A DNA stretch of 64,000 nucleotides from Nemophila menziesii (lineage: Eukaryota > Streptophyta > Magnoliopsida > Boraginales > Hydrophyllaceae): contig JARWIR010000022.1 of assembly GCA_029959085.1 (NCBI GenBank), forward strand, positions 186,001 through 250,000, given 5' to 3'. The first letter of the stretch is position 1; each line of letters starts with the position of its first letter. Shown one piece after another: positions 48,697-59,502 of the stretch. Position numbers and translations under genes: made by a program. The notes below the pieces were generated by a model that saw only the letters and a program-made list of their open reading frames with translations, made no database searches and had not been told where the DNA came from.

Positions 48697-50372
48697 ATGG
48701 ATTTTTATTCATAAAATTGCTAAATACTTATTCAAATTTTTAACTTTAAATAAGTTAGATTTTATTTTGGTAACAAATATTTTTGAAATCCTAATTTTGT
48801 ACCTTTACAAGTTTATATTGTTAAATAAATTTTTTCATTATTGTAGATAAACTCTTTGTGGAGCTTTGGAGATTATATCTCTGGTAAGTCCATAAACAAT
48901 TGTTTAATAGTAATCATGTCTAGTGAATTAAATATTTCTAAATCCATGATTTTTTTTCGAATTTACTGTATACTTTAAAATGTCATGTTTGTCCACTTAA
49001 CTTTAGTTTAGCTGGAATTTTGCATTCTAGCATTGAGATAAAAAAAACTTTAGTTTTATTATATCATAAATATTTTTATAAGTATCTTTATAAGTAAAGT
49101 CTAATTATATGGGTTGGTGTTACCCAACTCTTGGATAAGGTAAATCAAGAATAGTATATATCGGTTCCAGAAATTGCTGGAGTAACGCTAGATAGAGTAA
49201 AAAAATGTTTACCCTTGAATTAATTCGGGTTAACCGTTGGATACCTTAAATTGCATTCGATTTCCTTAGTTTTACTTCGGATTATCCCGATTGATCAACA
49301 TTGGCCAAATTTTTTTTACACAGAGTAAAAAAATGACTTAGAATCTAGAAAAGGAGAAGTCATCATTCTTCTAATTCATCAATATTATCTACTATAAACG
49401 AATAAGATGAAATTAACAATTTATAAACCAATACGAATGTTAAAATTCGATATTTCATGAAGCATATACTTCAAAAAAGTTACAATTCAAAGTATAAATA
49501 TTTATACATTACATAACTTTCCCCAAAAACTATTAAAAAAAATTCCTTTTACTTCATAACCCTTCAAAATCCTAGATTAATGAGGGTCTTGTTAGTCCTC
49601 TCGGGTGCTCGGTCAACTTATTCAACCCTATATATTTCTTTTCTCACAAAATATGTTAAGTACATAAGTTATTTAGAAGCTTTAGGATTTAGAAAACTAA
49701 GATTCATCATAGACCTTAAAGTTTTAATAATTTAGGGAGTGAACTGCAAACTTGTATGGACTAAAATGCAAAGTGTTGTAGTTTTAGAGACTGAAATATA
49801 AAGTTTAGTAGCTTTTGGAACTGAAATGCAAAATCTTAGTGGATTGAACCCCAAGAAGTGTTACTTATTTTTTATATCATTACGGTTTAGATTATAAAAT
49901 ATCATTGATCTCCGATTAATTACATCCATTACCTCCTGAACTATGAGAAGATTGAGAACTTACCCCCCCACTGTTTAAAATGGTACTGGTTACCCCCATT
50001 ATTAGTTTTCTTGACTCGTTACCCCTGTTAACAGAAACCGTAAAAAATCGCCGTTAGTTGGTCATGTGCCTGATTTTTTTAAGTAAAAAACAAATTTTCT
50101 GATTTAATAAACATTACCTATTAATTAACAATAGTATATTTGGTAGTTCCTAATCACCTAAACTTTAAAAACACAAATTTAAAACAAAAATAATAAAGCA
50201 TCATACACAAAATCATTCATTGGGAAAACTAGAAGAACCCTAATTTCAAAAATTCATGTTGCCCATTTTAGTAAACCCTTATGCCCATTAGAAAATCCAA
50301 GCTTGTGTAATTTGGACTTTGCCTCATTTAAACGAACCTTAAATTTTTATATAAGTCTTGTTTATTTTTCAG

Positions 50373-51036
50373 GAGGGAACAGTTCATAGAGTCTACAAGT
50401 CTTGTTCATTTTTCAAACAATTTGTAAGAGTTCGAAAGTCTCTTGATTCTTTCCAAAGCCATCGAAAATATTACAAACTTGACCCACTTCGCCACTTATA
50501 TTGCAAAAACTTCCACCACCGCAACCTTGAGTGTATCTAAGAGCGCCACCAAAACCAACATTGTTTTGTGGAAATGGAACCATATTGGTAGTCTCAAATT
50601 GACGAGAACTAAAATTATCTGAGATTGTGTACCTAAATTTCCAAAACCGTCTAAAGGGGTGTTAGAAATTTGGTTGAGCATCATGGGTATGGTTTTTTTG
50701 GTGGTAAGAAGAATTGTACCAGAGATGGGTCAACATTATTAAATAGTGTAGCTGGTGATGGTGAAAAAGAAGCAGACGAATCGAATGCTCCTTGTAAAAG
50801 AAAATTGTTTTGATCAACCTTGTTGAAACTGGGTGAAAAAGTTATGCTTTGGTGCTCAAGCATGACGTTATTGTTAGCAATGCTAACAATAACATTGTTA
50901 TTATTGTTGTTATTGTTCATGTACCAACCTACATCATTTGTTGTACATACAAATTTGTTAATTGTGTTGAAAATTATTAGATAAGAAAAGAGTTTGCAAG
51001 ATCTTAAAAGACAAGCTTGATCTAGAAATTTTATAG
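50373..51036 (-). pseudogene. Gene fragment, U16 copy
   Basis: Counterpart of the U8 copy, with the same three-codon insertion and frame break. Confidence 0.5.
50868..50892. repeat. Perfect palindrome, U16
   Basis: Same palindrome as in U8, confirming that U8 and U16 descend from one unit. Confidence 0.9.
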
Positions 51037-51356
51037 ATCACTCTCCATTATTGTCAATAATTATAATTGTAAACATAAATATACCTGTTATAAGTCGTCC
51101 TTATTAAGAATTTAAGTTAGCAATGAATGTCGTAATTGGCATTAGAATCATTGTATGCAAGTTTTTAATTTAAAATATAATTAATATTATATAATTTATT
51201 CTAGTAAAATATAAAAAAAATTGTTATCATTATCTAATAAGAAAATACATTATCAAAACAAGAAAATAGAAATGAAATCAAAATGTACTATCTATGTTTA
51301 TCTAATTTCTAAATTAATTACATTTATGTACAACAAAATATTGGGGTTAGTCTTTC

Positions 51357-51444
51357 ATCGAATATTGGATGGTCCAATATATAAATACTGATAATTGGGC
51401 CATGCGTCATTATATAAATGGAATATTGGTCCATCCAATATTTA
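51357..51444. repeat. 90-bp inverted repeat, U16
   Basis: U8 form, with two bases lost at the very end (ATTTATTG). Confidence 0.8.
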
Positions 51445-52452
51445 TTGAAGATTTTTCTCATTATCAGGACCACATTCATTATTTACCTCTAATCATGTCA
51501 GTTTCAAATAGAACTCTAACCTAGCCGCCTTTAAGTATACACATAACATACTAGCAACATTACCTATTATTTGTTTTGGTTCTCTTATCTCTCTAAATCT
51601 TCTTCTCTCTAATCTGGTTTTTCGTATCAAATCTTTTTTGTTCACTATCACTTCATTCATCTTTCATTCTTGTGTACTATTGTTGTTCTCCACTTCCCAA
51701 AATTACAACCTATTTTTAAACTAAGTTTAACTTGTATTTCAGATCGTTGGACATTACGTTTAAAAAAAGAAAAACAAGGTACTATTATAATATTTAAAAA
51801 ATTAATTGATTGGGTAATTTTACAATTTATTTTTTAATATTATTCATACTTGGTTGTAGAATAATATTAAGAAATTTAACTGTTTGATTAATTGAACATA
51901 AAAAGAGGGCAAAACTTAGATTTGTTTAGGAAACATTACTTTTTGCATCTTTATATTTGTGAATATTAGTTGTACATTGTTAGCTTATATATATCTATGG
52001 ATTTTTATTCATAAAATTGCTAAATACTTATTCAAATTTTTAACTGTAAATAAGTTATAATTTATTTTTGTAAGAAATATTTTGGAAATCCTAATTTTGT
52101 ACCTTTACAAGTTTATAGTGTTAAATAAATTTTTTCATTATTGTAGATAAACACTTGATGGAGCTTTGGAGATTATATCTCTGGTAAGTCCATAAACAAT
52201 TGTTTAATAGTAATCATGTCTAGTGAATTAAATATTTCTAAATCCATGATTTTTTTCGAATTTACTGTATACTTTAAAATGTCATGTTTGTCCACTTAAC
52301 TTTAGATTAGCTGTGATTTTGCATTCTAACATTGAGATCAAAAAAACTTCAGTTTTATTATATCATAAATATTTTTATAAGTATCTTTATAAGTAAAGTC
52401 TAATTATATGGGCTGGTTTTACCCAACTCTTGGATAAGGTAAATCAAGAATA

Positions 52453-52478
52453 ATATATATATATATATATATATATAT
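52453..52478. repeat. TA microsatellite, U16
   Basis: About 13 TA repeats. The counterpart in U8 (about 27079-27097) is shorter and interrupted by a G. Confidence 0.95.
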
Positions 52479-53285
52479 CGGTTCCAGAAATTGCTGGGGT
52501 AACGCTAGATAGAGTAAAAAAATGTTTACCCTTGGATTAATTCGGGTTAACCGTTGGATACCTTCAATTGCATTCTATTTCCTTAGTTTAACTTCGGATT
52601 ATCCCTATTGTTCAACATTGGCCAATTTTTTTTTACACATGATAGAGTAAAAAAATGACTTAGAATCTAGAAAAGATGAAGTCATCATTCTTCTAATTCA
52701 TCAATATTATATACTATAAACGAATAAGATGAAATTAACAATTTATAAACCAATAAGAATGTTAAAATTCGATATTTCATGAATCATATACTTCAAAAAA
52801 AGTTACAATTCAAAGTATAAATATTTATACATACTTAACTTTCCCCAAAAACTATTAAATTTTTTTTCCTTTTACTTCATAAACCTTCAAAAGCCTAGAT
52901 TAATGAGGGTCTTGTTAGTCATCTCGGGTGCTCGGTCAACCTATTCAACCCTATATATTTCTTTTCACACAAAATATGTTAAGTACATAAGTTATTTAGA
53001 AGCTTTAGGATTTAGAAAACTAAGATTCATCATAGACCTTAAAGTTTTACTAATTTAGGGAGTGAACTGCAAACTTGTATGGACTAAAATGCAAAGTGTT
53101 GTAGTTTTAGAGACTGAAATGTAAAGATTAGTAGCTTCTGGAACTAAAATGCAAAATCTTAGTGGATTGAACCCCAAGAAGTTTTACTTATTTTTTATAT
53201 CATTACGGTTTAGATTATAAAATATCATTGATCTCTGATTAATTACAACCATTACCTCCTGGACTATGAGAAGATTGAGAACTTA

Positions 53286-53297
53286 CCCCCCCCCCCC
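53286..53297. repeat. C homopolymer, U16
   Basis: Twelve C in a row at a site where other units have about four to eight. It is a slippage site, and the length may be uncertain because of sequencing. Confidence 0.9.
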
Positions 53298-53682
53298 TGT
53301 TTAAAATGGTATTGGTTAGCCCCATTATTAGTTTTCGTGACTCTTTACCCCTGCTAACGTAAACCGTAAAAAACCGTCGTTAGTTGGTCATGTGCCTGAT
53401 TTTTTTATTAAAAAAAACAAATTTTCTGATTTAATTAACAATAGTATATTTGGTAGTTCCTAATCACCTAAACTTTAATAACACAAATATAAAACAAAAA
53501 TAATGAAACATCATACACAAAATCATTCATTGGGAAAACTAGAAGAACCCTAATTTCAAAATTTCATGTTGCCCATTTTAGTAAACTCTTATGCCCATTA
53601 GAAAATCCAAACTTGTGTAATTTGGACTTTGCCTCATTTAAATGAACCTTAAATTTTTATATAAGTCTTGTTTATTTTTCAG

Positions 53683-53964
53683 AAGGGAACAGTTTATAGT
53701 GAAAAAGAAGCAGAAGAATCGAATGCTCCTTGTAAAAGAAAATTGGTCTTATCAACCTTTTTGAAACTGGGTGAAAAAGTTATGCTTTGGTGCTCAAGCA
53801 TGTCGTTATTGTTAGCAATAACATTGTTGTTATTGTTCATGTACCAATCTACATCATTTGTTGTACATACAAATTTGTTAATGGTGTTGAAAATTATTAG
53901 ATAAGAAAACAGTTTGAAAGATCTCAAAAGACGAGCTTGATCTAGAAATTTTATAGATCACTCT
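53683..53964 (-). pseudogene. Gene fragment, U17 copy (truncated)
   Basis: Same truncated form as U4 and U9. It lies about 40 bp left of the retrotransposon insertion point. Confidence 0.5.
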
Positions 53965-53998
53965 CCATTATTGTCAATAACTATAATTGTAAACATGA

Positions 53999-54003
53999 AT
54001 ATA
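53999..54003. repeat. Target site duplication, left
   Basis: ATATA immediately before the 5' LTR. The uninterrupted site in other units reads AAATATACCTATT. Confidence 0.93.
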
Positions 54004-55489
54004 TGATGTCTCCTCATTTGTGATAGATTTATATTAGGATGAGACATCATTTTTAGTGATTTAGAAGTCATTAGAGTCGATTTTCTTGAGAAATATTGCA
54101 CTTTCTTATTTTGAGTCTTGATTTAGTAAAATAATATTTTTAGAGCATATTGGGTTTAATTATTTATTTAGTGTGAATCTTTAAAGATAATTATGGAGAT
54201 TAATTAGATTCCAAGTCAAAGACTACAAGATATGGAAAGAGATAGACATGGTAATTGGAGATAAGGAAATAAAAGCTAAAAATATGGAAAAAGAAAAGCT
54301 GCCTTAATCCTGAATTTCTGCACCTACGACCACAAATCAGCTTATATCTCAAAAAAGGTGTGGAATTTGGAGAAACGGTCAAGAGCAAAGTTGAAGAGCT
54401 TTCCGAGACGATCAATTTGGTATATTCATACGCGTCAAACGGATGAATATTGAAGCTGTTAGAGCCAAAAGAAGATCGGACCTGATTTCATGTTTTTAGG
54501 GTTACGAATTTGAGTTGGGCTTGGAGTCCACCACTTACTTCTCCTTCAAGAAAACGAATTAGGGCTTCCAAGACACCTATAAATACACCCTTATACCATT
54601 GTAAACATGTCCTTGCTCAGTTCTAAACATTAGCTTAAATTATAAACAATAGCTTAGTCCTTTACATTAATATTCATCCTTAGAATCAAGCTATTCATTC
54701 AAGAAGCAAGCTGACCTATAGAGGAAGACAAGAAGAAGAAGATTGGAGACTGACAAACTCCTCTTCTACATCTCACCTTCTCTATATTTAGAGTAATTAG
54801 CTATAGATCTATGCTACACCATCTTTCTAAGCTATTATTCTGTAAGTTTTACTTTTAATTGTTGGATTATTATTTTGTCTACATTCATAAATACTATTTG
54901 TTATTTTAATTGATTGAGCTTGGCGTATATTGTTATTATGTGTTTTGACTTATTGTTACACCTTAGATTTGGCCAATCTTAGGATTATTCTTAGTTATTG
55001 ACAACACCACATAATCGTCTAGTTTTGATCCCTTGCCTAACTAGATAGCCATCAAGGTTTGATTTAATCACCAATCATTACTTAGGAATCCCTAGTAGTG
55101 GAGAGGTTGCTCCTAAGCCTAGAAGGCTAGGTAGAATTTAGAATCCTGGTTAATATATAATGCTTAATCTGTGACAGGTTAGAATAACGATTTAGTAATA
55201 GACTCATATTAGTAATCCTAATCTATTAGACTTACATTCATATTTGTTTATTTCATATCAGATATTTATTTCTAGTTTTATATTTTATTCTAAAACATAT
55301 AAATTCATCTACGCTTGTTAAATATAAGTAGATCTAACGGATACAATCCCTGCGAACGAACTTGACTTATCATTAAAACTTGCAAACGATCTGTGATACT
55401 TGCAGTGAGTTCCGTGGTTCTCAAGGGTGTGTGACTCTTTATTATTACCTTTATTTATCTATTATTTCATCACACCTTTGCCCCCACCA
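54004..55489 (+). repeat. 5' LTR
   Basis: 1486 bp, TG...CA ends. It carries the element's promoter and differs from the 3' LTR at one position I could find (54778 T, against 61730 A). Confidence 0.95.
54578..54585 (+). promoter_or_regulatory. LTR TATA box
   Basis: TATAAATA in the sequence CACCTATAAATACACCC, a typical plant TATA box. The RNA start would be expected about 30 bp downstream, near the TTATACCATTGTAAAC stretch. The same box in the 3' LTR is at 61530-61537. Confidence 0.7.
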
Positions 55490-55495
55490 AGTTTT

Positions 55496-55513
55496 TGGCG
55501 CCGCTGCCGGGGA
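55496..55513 (+). other. Primer-binding site (tRNA-Asp)
   Basis: TGGCGCCGCTGCCGGGGA, six bases after the LTR. It is complementary to the 3' end of plant tRNA-Asp apart from one position (C where the perfect complement has T). This primer is known from the Athila/Tat group. Confidence 0.85.
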
Positions 55514-55617
55514 TTTATCTTTAAGTTAAATCTATTTTGTGTTTATTTAGTGTAGAAGTTTTTATTTGTTTTCAGTTTTACGCTTTCTTTTTGTTTTAGT
55601 CTTTCTCAGGATTTTAG

Positions 55618-55809
55618 ATGGATAATCAACGGTTAGAGCTAGGTTTACCTAGTAAATTTCGAGTTCAACGCATTGGGATTCGCGTCCCAACTATCCAAGC
55701 CGTTAGATTCAAGCCTGATCCTGATTTAATTAATCAATTCGCGAGCTATGGGAAATTTAATGGTGATATAAATCAAGATCCGGTCAGATCTGTTCAAAAA
55801 TTCATGTAA
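55618..55809 (+). pseudogene. gag: gag, N-terminal part (broken by stop)
   Basis: Starts at an ATG 105 bp after the primer site and reads MDNQRLELGLPSKF..., the start of an Athila-like Gag. The frame ends after 63 codons at a TAA (55807-55809). The next sequence in the same frame (FCDAYINEGVTQEQ, MFQFFLTGKASDWFDD) clearly continues the same protein, so the stop is a disabling change and not the natural end. Confidence 0.8.
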
Positions 55810-55964
55810 TTTTGTGATGCCTACATTAATGAAGGTGTTACACAAGAACAGATGTATTATTTAATGTTTCAATTTTTCTTGACCGGGAAAGCAAGCGATT
55901 GGTTCGATGATCAACCTCCCGAGCTAATAAACAATTGGGACCAGCTTCAGAAGATTCCTCGATA
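55810..55964 (+). pseudogene. gag: gag, middle part after the stop
   Basis: Continues Gag in the frame of the N-terminal part and includes the LTGKASDWFDD stretch typical of the retrotransposon Gag domain (Retrotrans_gag family). The frame then ends at TAA 55963-55965. The homologous reading jumps to the next frame near 55951-55957, implying a small indel. Gag is therefore broken twice. Confidence 0.8.
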
Positions 55965-55981
55965 AATTTTATCCTACAAGT

Positions 55982-57610
55982 ATGCGCGTGAAGGAACTAT
56001 TGGAGCCTATGAATTTCTTACAAGAAGCCGGAGAGAGTGTTGGCGAAGCATGGACGAGATTTCAAAAGATGTTGGCAAGATGTCCACTACGTGGATACAC
56101 GCCACAATTACAATTATCCATGTTCTATAATGGACTCGATAGAGAGTCAAGGCTGAGAGCAGATAATATGGGTCGTGGAAATTTTGTCTCTATGGATCCA
56201 AAAGAAGCAAAAAGTGGTATGGAAACAATCATTGAGAACAACATGAGTTGGCCACAAGGAAAAACTCCTACCACTAACGAAGAAGAAGATGCGAGGATTT
56301 CAAGGTTGCAAGATCAAATACAACAACTCGCTATAACTGTTAAGGAAAGCATCCCAAAGCCACCTCAACAGTTATACCTACAAGAGCAAGCCTATGAAAA
56401 TCAAGCTAATCAACCACCGAGCTATACTGTGCATAATGTAAGTCAAGCTCAATCACGTCCTCAAGAAGAGATTACTGAGTTAAAAGAGACTATTAGTCAA
56501 TTCATCAACTTCTCGAAGGAAAATATGAGCAGACTTGAATCAAAGATCGATGCATCAGTAGTGCAAATCCTGCAACAACAGAACCAAGATCTTAAACAAC
56601 ATAATCAACTTTTAGAGAAGAATGTGATGCAGCTTACTACAATCATAGAACAGATGCAAAGTCAACTCCTACAATTGACCCAAGATACAACTACTAACAT
56701 GAAGAAGATCCAATACGTTGACGACAAGGTTCAGACTATTAGTCTTCAAGCTCAAAAGATTAAAGAACACGGTGAGATAATCACCGAAGCAAACAAGTCA
56801 AACGTAAAACGGATGAACTTAGATGAGATAGTTGTTGAAGATTGGGTTGAAGAAGTTGAACATAATGAGATAAAGAAGCCAAGAGTGATTGACGAACCAA
56901 GAATTGAAGAGAGGAGTAGAGCAAGACAAACACCCATACATTGCCACTATCCCACGGAGCAACATCAGAAGTGTATAGAGGCGTTAAAACAAGTGAAAAT
57001 TAACGTCCCTCTACTCGAAGCTATGGAAGGAAGGAGAAACTATGATCGATTCTTTCTGGAGGCACTCTCCAATAAGAAAAGATTCACAAGAGCCAAGTCT
57101 GTAGCAATCAACGAAGGGGTATCAGCACGAGTTCAAAGAAGATTACCACCGAAGCGTAAAGATCCGGGAAGTTTCAATCTCCCAATCAAAATAGGTGGTA
57201 TATTTCATGGAAAAGCCATGTGTGATTTATGGGCAAGTGTGAATATCATGCCCAAAAGTGTATTCAAGAAGATTGGTATTAGAGAAGCGAAACCGACATC
57301 CGTAATCTTACAACTTGCGGATCAATCTACTGTTAAGCCGTGGGGAGTAATAGAGGATGTACTCGTTCAAGTAGGTAACCTTGTTATTCCAACGGACTTT
57401 ATTATTTTTGACTACAAAGCAGATAAGAACGTCCCATTCATTCTTGGGCGTCCATTCCTAGCCACCAGCGATACTATAGTGAATGTGAATGAAGGAACCG
57501 TGACTCTTAGTATTAAAGATAACTCTGAAACATTCTATGTTTCGAAGAAGAAGAGGAAAAAGAAGTCAAAAGAACTATATCCAATCAGAGCAGTAACCAA
57601 GAAGCCATAA
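55982..57610 (+). CDS. gag-protease polyprotein part, 542 codons open
   Basis: The main open frame of the element; homologous sequence begins slightly earlier, near 55955. Residues 1-90 are the rest of the Gag domain (GESVGEAWTRFQKML, FYNGLD). Residues about 164-277 are rich in Gln, Leu and Asn with heptad-like spacing, probably a coiled coil. Residues about 396-505 are a retropepsin-like aspartic protease: GSFNLPIKIGG, the active-site motif, QLADQS, then ILGRPFLAT (LGRPF at 488-492). The active site at 415-419 reads DLWAS where the family has DLGAS or DTGAS, so the flap-side Gly is replaced by Trp (TGG at 57230-57232) and activity is doubtful. No CCHC zinc knuckle is visible. The C-terminus is Lys-rich (KKKRKKK at about 525). 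Expression from the first ATG here would give an N-terminally cut Gag. Confidence 0.85.
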   Translation: MRVKELLEPMNFLQEAGESVGEAWTRFQKMLARCPLRGYTPQLQLSMFYNGLDRESRLRADNMGRGNFVSMDPKEAKSGMETIIENNMSWPQGKTPTTNEEEDARISRLQDQIQQLAITVKESIPKPPQQLYLQEQAYENQANQPPSYTVHNVSQAQSRPQEEITELKETISQFINFSKENMSRLESKIDASVVQILQQQNQDLKQHNQLLEKNVMQLTTIIEQMQSQLLQLTQDTTTNMKKIQYVDDKVQTISLQAQKIKEHGEIITEANKSNVKRMNLDEIVVEDWVEEVEHNEIKKPRVIDEPRIEERSRARQTPIHCHYPTEQHQKCIEALKQVKINVPLLEAMEGRRNYDRFFLEALSNKKRFTRAKSVAINEGVSARVQRRLPPKRKDPGSFNLPIKIGGIFHGKAMCDLWASVNIMPKSVFKKIGIREAKPTSVILQLADQSTVKPWGVIEDVLVQVGNLVIPTDFIIFDYKADKNVPFILGRPFLATSDTIVNVNEGTVTLSIKDNSETFYVSKKKRKKKSKELYPIRAVTKKP

Positions 57611-57841
57611 CCTGAAAGTCTCCAAGAAATCATAGAGAAAAAGATTGAGTTTGGGGTAGGAGACGAGGTGGCATGGAAACCTCCCAACCCCAAACAGAGC
57701 AGTTCTTGGAAGGGACCTTATGTTATCACGCATATTTTCTCAGAAGGAGTGGTCGAAATCAAGGCTATCGAAGGTTGCAAGCTCGATTTGGTAAGTGTTA
57801 ATCATCTCACTCACTGCTGGGGAGGCTATAAAAAGAAATAA
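57611..57841 (+). pseudogene. Integrase C-terminal remnant
   Basis: Follows the TAA of the gag-protease frame directly and in the same frame, 76 codons. The stretch VGDEVAWKPPNPKQ...SWKGPYVITHIF...GVVEIKA...VNHLTHCWGG has the order of the C-terminal end of gypsy integrases (the W-x-GP-[FY]-x-V core and the VNxxRLKHYxGG end). Everything between protease and this tail (reverse transcriptase, RNase H, integrase zinc finger and catalytic core) is absent, indicating a large internal deletion. Confidence 0.75.
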
Positions 57842-58096
57842 CCGAGGTAACTCGTCTAACTTTGAAAGACGTTAAACAAAAGTGCATTTTGGGAGACATC
57901 CCATAATAATTTTTATGTTTTTATGTTTTTATGTTTTTAGTTTTAGTTTAGATTAGTTGTTTTTAGTTGATATTGCATATTTGAGAAAGGTATTAGTGTT
58001 TTTGATGATTAAGTATTGGAGAAATCGAGTTAGGGAAGCGAGCAAAAAAATTTCGGACAGAAACTTCGGCAAGTCATATCTTTGCGCTCGGATGTC

Positions 58097-58134
58097 GAAA
58101 TCAGGTGATCTTTGAGGAAATCAGGTGATCTTTG
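58097..58134 (+). repeat. Short tandem duplication
   Basis: GAAATCAGGTGATCTTTG occurs twice in a row, 20 bp apart. Confidence 0.9.
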
Positions 58135-58179
58135 TGCCTAAACTGCATAACTTTTCGAGATCTAGCTGATGGGGAGGTT

Positions 58180-58450
58180 TTTGCCAAGTGCGGTACACCA
58201 GACCTCAGCCGCGGTGCACCGCAGGGTAAAAACCCGTGCCACGGTAGCAGCCACGTGTTGTGTACAGAAAAGAAAAAAAAATAGCTGATGGGTCCGGTAT
58301 GCCGGACCCTATACCGCTCCATGCACCGCACAAACACGTGCCACGGGGTCCTACCACGGGTATTTTGACGTAGGAATCGCGGTATACCCCGCGGTATACC
58401 CCGCGGTACACCCCATGGTCCGCAGGGGTAGTCCGCACGAGCCGCCAGAG
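58180..58450. other. GC-rich island in the retrotransposon
   Basis: Sharply richer in G and C than everything around it. It contains many CCGCGG, GTGCACC and CCACGG words, a perfect hairpin at 58290-58309 (arms GGGTCCGG and CCGGACCC, loop TATG), and three tandem copies of GCGGTATACCCC (the last GCGGTACACCCC) at 58379-58414. No reading frame is convincing. Its origin is unknown; it may be sequence captured from elsewhere. Confidence 0.7.
58379..58414. repeat. 12-bp tandem repeat, three copies
   Basis: GCGGTATACCCC twice and GCGGTACACCCC once, inside the GC-rich island. Confidence 0.95.
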
Positions 58451-59458
58451 AGAGAAAAGAAAGGATTTCAAGGTTATATGAAGATCTAATGCTCATTATT
58501 CCGAATTTTATAAACCTTAAACCTCTTTCTCTTCCCCAAAAATTTCCCAACTCCATTAAAGCTCATAAAAACCTTAACCTAACATCAAAACACTACCAAT
58601 TCACCATGAATTCTCATCCAAATCCTTCCCTACATCATTACAAAAAAGATTCAAGCACCCAAATCATATCAAAACACCTAGAATCCAAGAATCAAAACCA
58701 TAAATTTCAAAATCTTTTCCCAAATTCATTAAACCCATATCATCAAAGCTTGATTCAATCATACCCACATGGAGAATTGTGATCCTAACACCTTTCCTAA
58801 CCAAAATAAAGCTTGTTCCACCTATGATCATGAGTTACAAATTTCAAGTGTGTTTAAAGCTTTGAGTTGGGGGTCAAAAGAGATGATGAAGAGAATAGAG
58901 ATATTATCAAGTGTATGGGATATGAAGAATCAAAGCAAGGTATTGGGAAAGCTCTAGAAGATTTCAATTGAGATGGGTACTAGTTTGGGAATAAATTACA
59001 AGGTAAATCGGATCAAGAGAATAGAGGAAAGGTAGCTGTGGTGAATTCAAGGAACAAAAAGGTTTAAACTTTCAAAAGGAAGACACCACAACCTCTACAA
59101 TCGATAGTCCTTTAACCCAAGATGAACAAGAGCTTCTGGGACGCTAGTAGCTATGTTCAAAACATATTCCTGGATGAACACTGTCACATGAGAGAGGATT
59201 CAAGAGCAGAATTGGAAGAAGATTAACAAGAGATTTCTAGAATGTGATTGATTGGGATGGAGCATAAGAAGATGTAAGGGAAATCGAAATTGGTGATACA
59301 TAGAAATTTACATACATGAAAGCACTGCACCCTAGTCCGGGTATTGATCAGGCGAGGTAATAGCCTCGAAGAGTATGTTTTCTTTCTTCCCTACCTTTTC
59401 TTTATGTGCAATATCTGTGAAATTTTAATTTTATTTTATTTTATTTTTGAGTCTTTTC

Positions 59459-59502
59459 GAGTCGTGGGGACACGACTCATTTTTGAGTTGGGGGTGTGGG
59501 GA
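59459..59502 (+). other. Internal hairpin plus polypurine-like tract
   Basis: Perfect hairpin GAGTCGTG / GGGA / CACGACTC (59459-59478), then TTTTTGAGTTGGGGGTGTGGGGA cut here at its purine core (GAGTTGGGGGTGTGGGGA, 59485-59502). It has the same layout as the functional tract before the 3' LTR, so it is probably a second, internal priming site or a relic of an earlier 3' end. Confidence 0.6.

Larger units (their letters stand above)
47536..50356 (+). repeat. Array unit U15 (double-deletion variant)
   Basis: Unit of 2821 bp. About 0.4 kb is missing at 47981-47986, joined within the shared hexamer ATTGTT. The whole hairpin is missing at about 48112 (CATAAT joined directly to CGATTGAAG). A long TA run lies at 48656-48694. 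Its last part, from about 49000, matches the last part of U7. Confidence 0.9.
50357..53666 (+). repeat. Array unit U16
   Basis: Full-length unit, 3310 bp, counterpart of U8. It differs in a longer TA run (about 52453-52478), a 12-C run (53286-53297), and a patch near 51615-51640 that carries the common CGTATCAAATC form rather than the CGTTTCAAATC of U8. Confidence 0.92.
53667..54003 (+). repeat. Array unit U17, left part
   Basis: Start of the last unit, with the same roughly 370-bp loss as U4 and U9 (offset to U9 25387). It stops at the retrotransposon insertion and resumes at 62442. Confidence 0.92.

Noticed and set aside
1..54003. CRISPR-like array
   Set aside because: The repeats are 3.3 kb composite units without spacers in plant-type DNA; the regular spacing is that of a tandem macrosatellite.
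1..54003. Helitron tandem array
   Set aside because: The chimeric content fits, but I found no defensible TC start or hairpin-CTRR end at unit borders, so the origin is left open.
58101..58556. 151-codon minus-strand frame in the retrotransposon
   Set aside because: It owes its length to the GC-rich island; its repeated Arg-Gly-Val-Tyr pattern mirrors the 12-bp tandem repeat and there is no family resemblance.
58489..58957. Two overlapping + strand frames that might be an env-like gene
   Set aside because: Athila elements can carry an env-like gene here, but these frames are short, have no signal peptide or membrane segment, and are split; I cannot support it.
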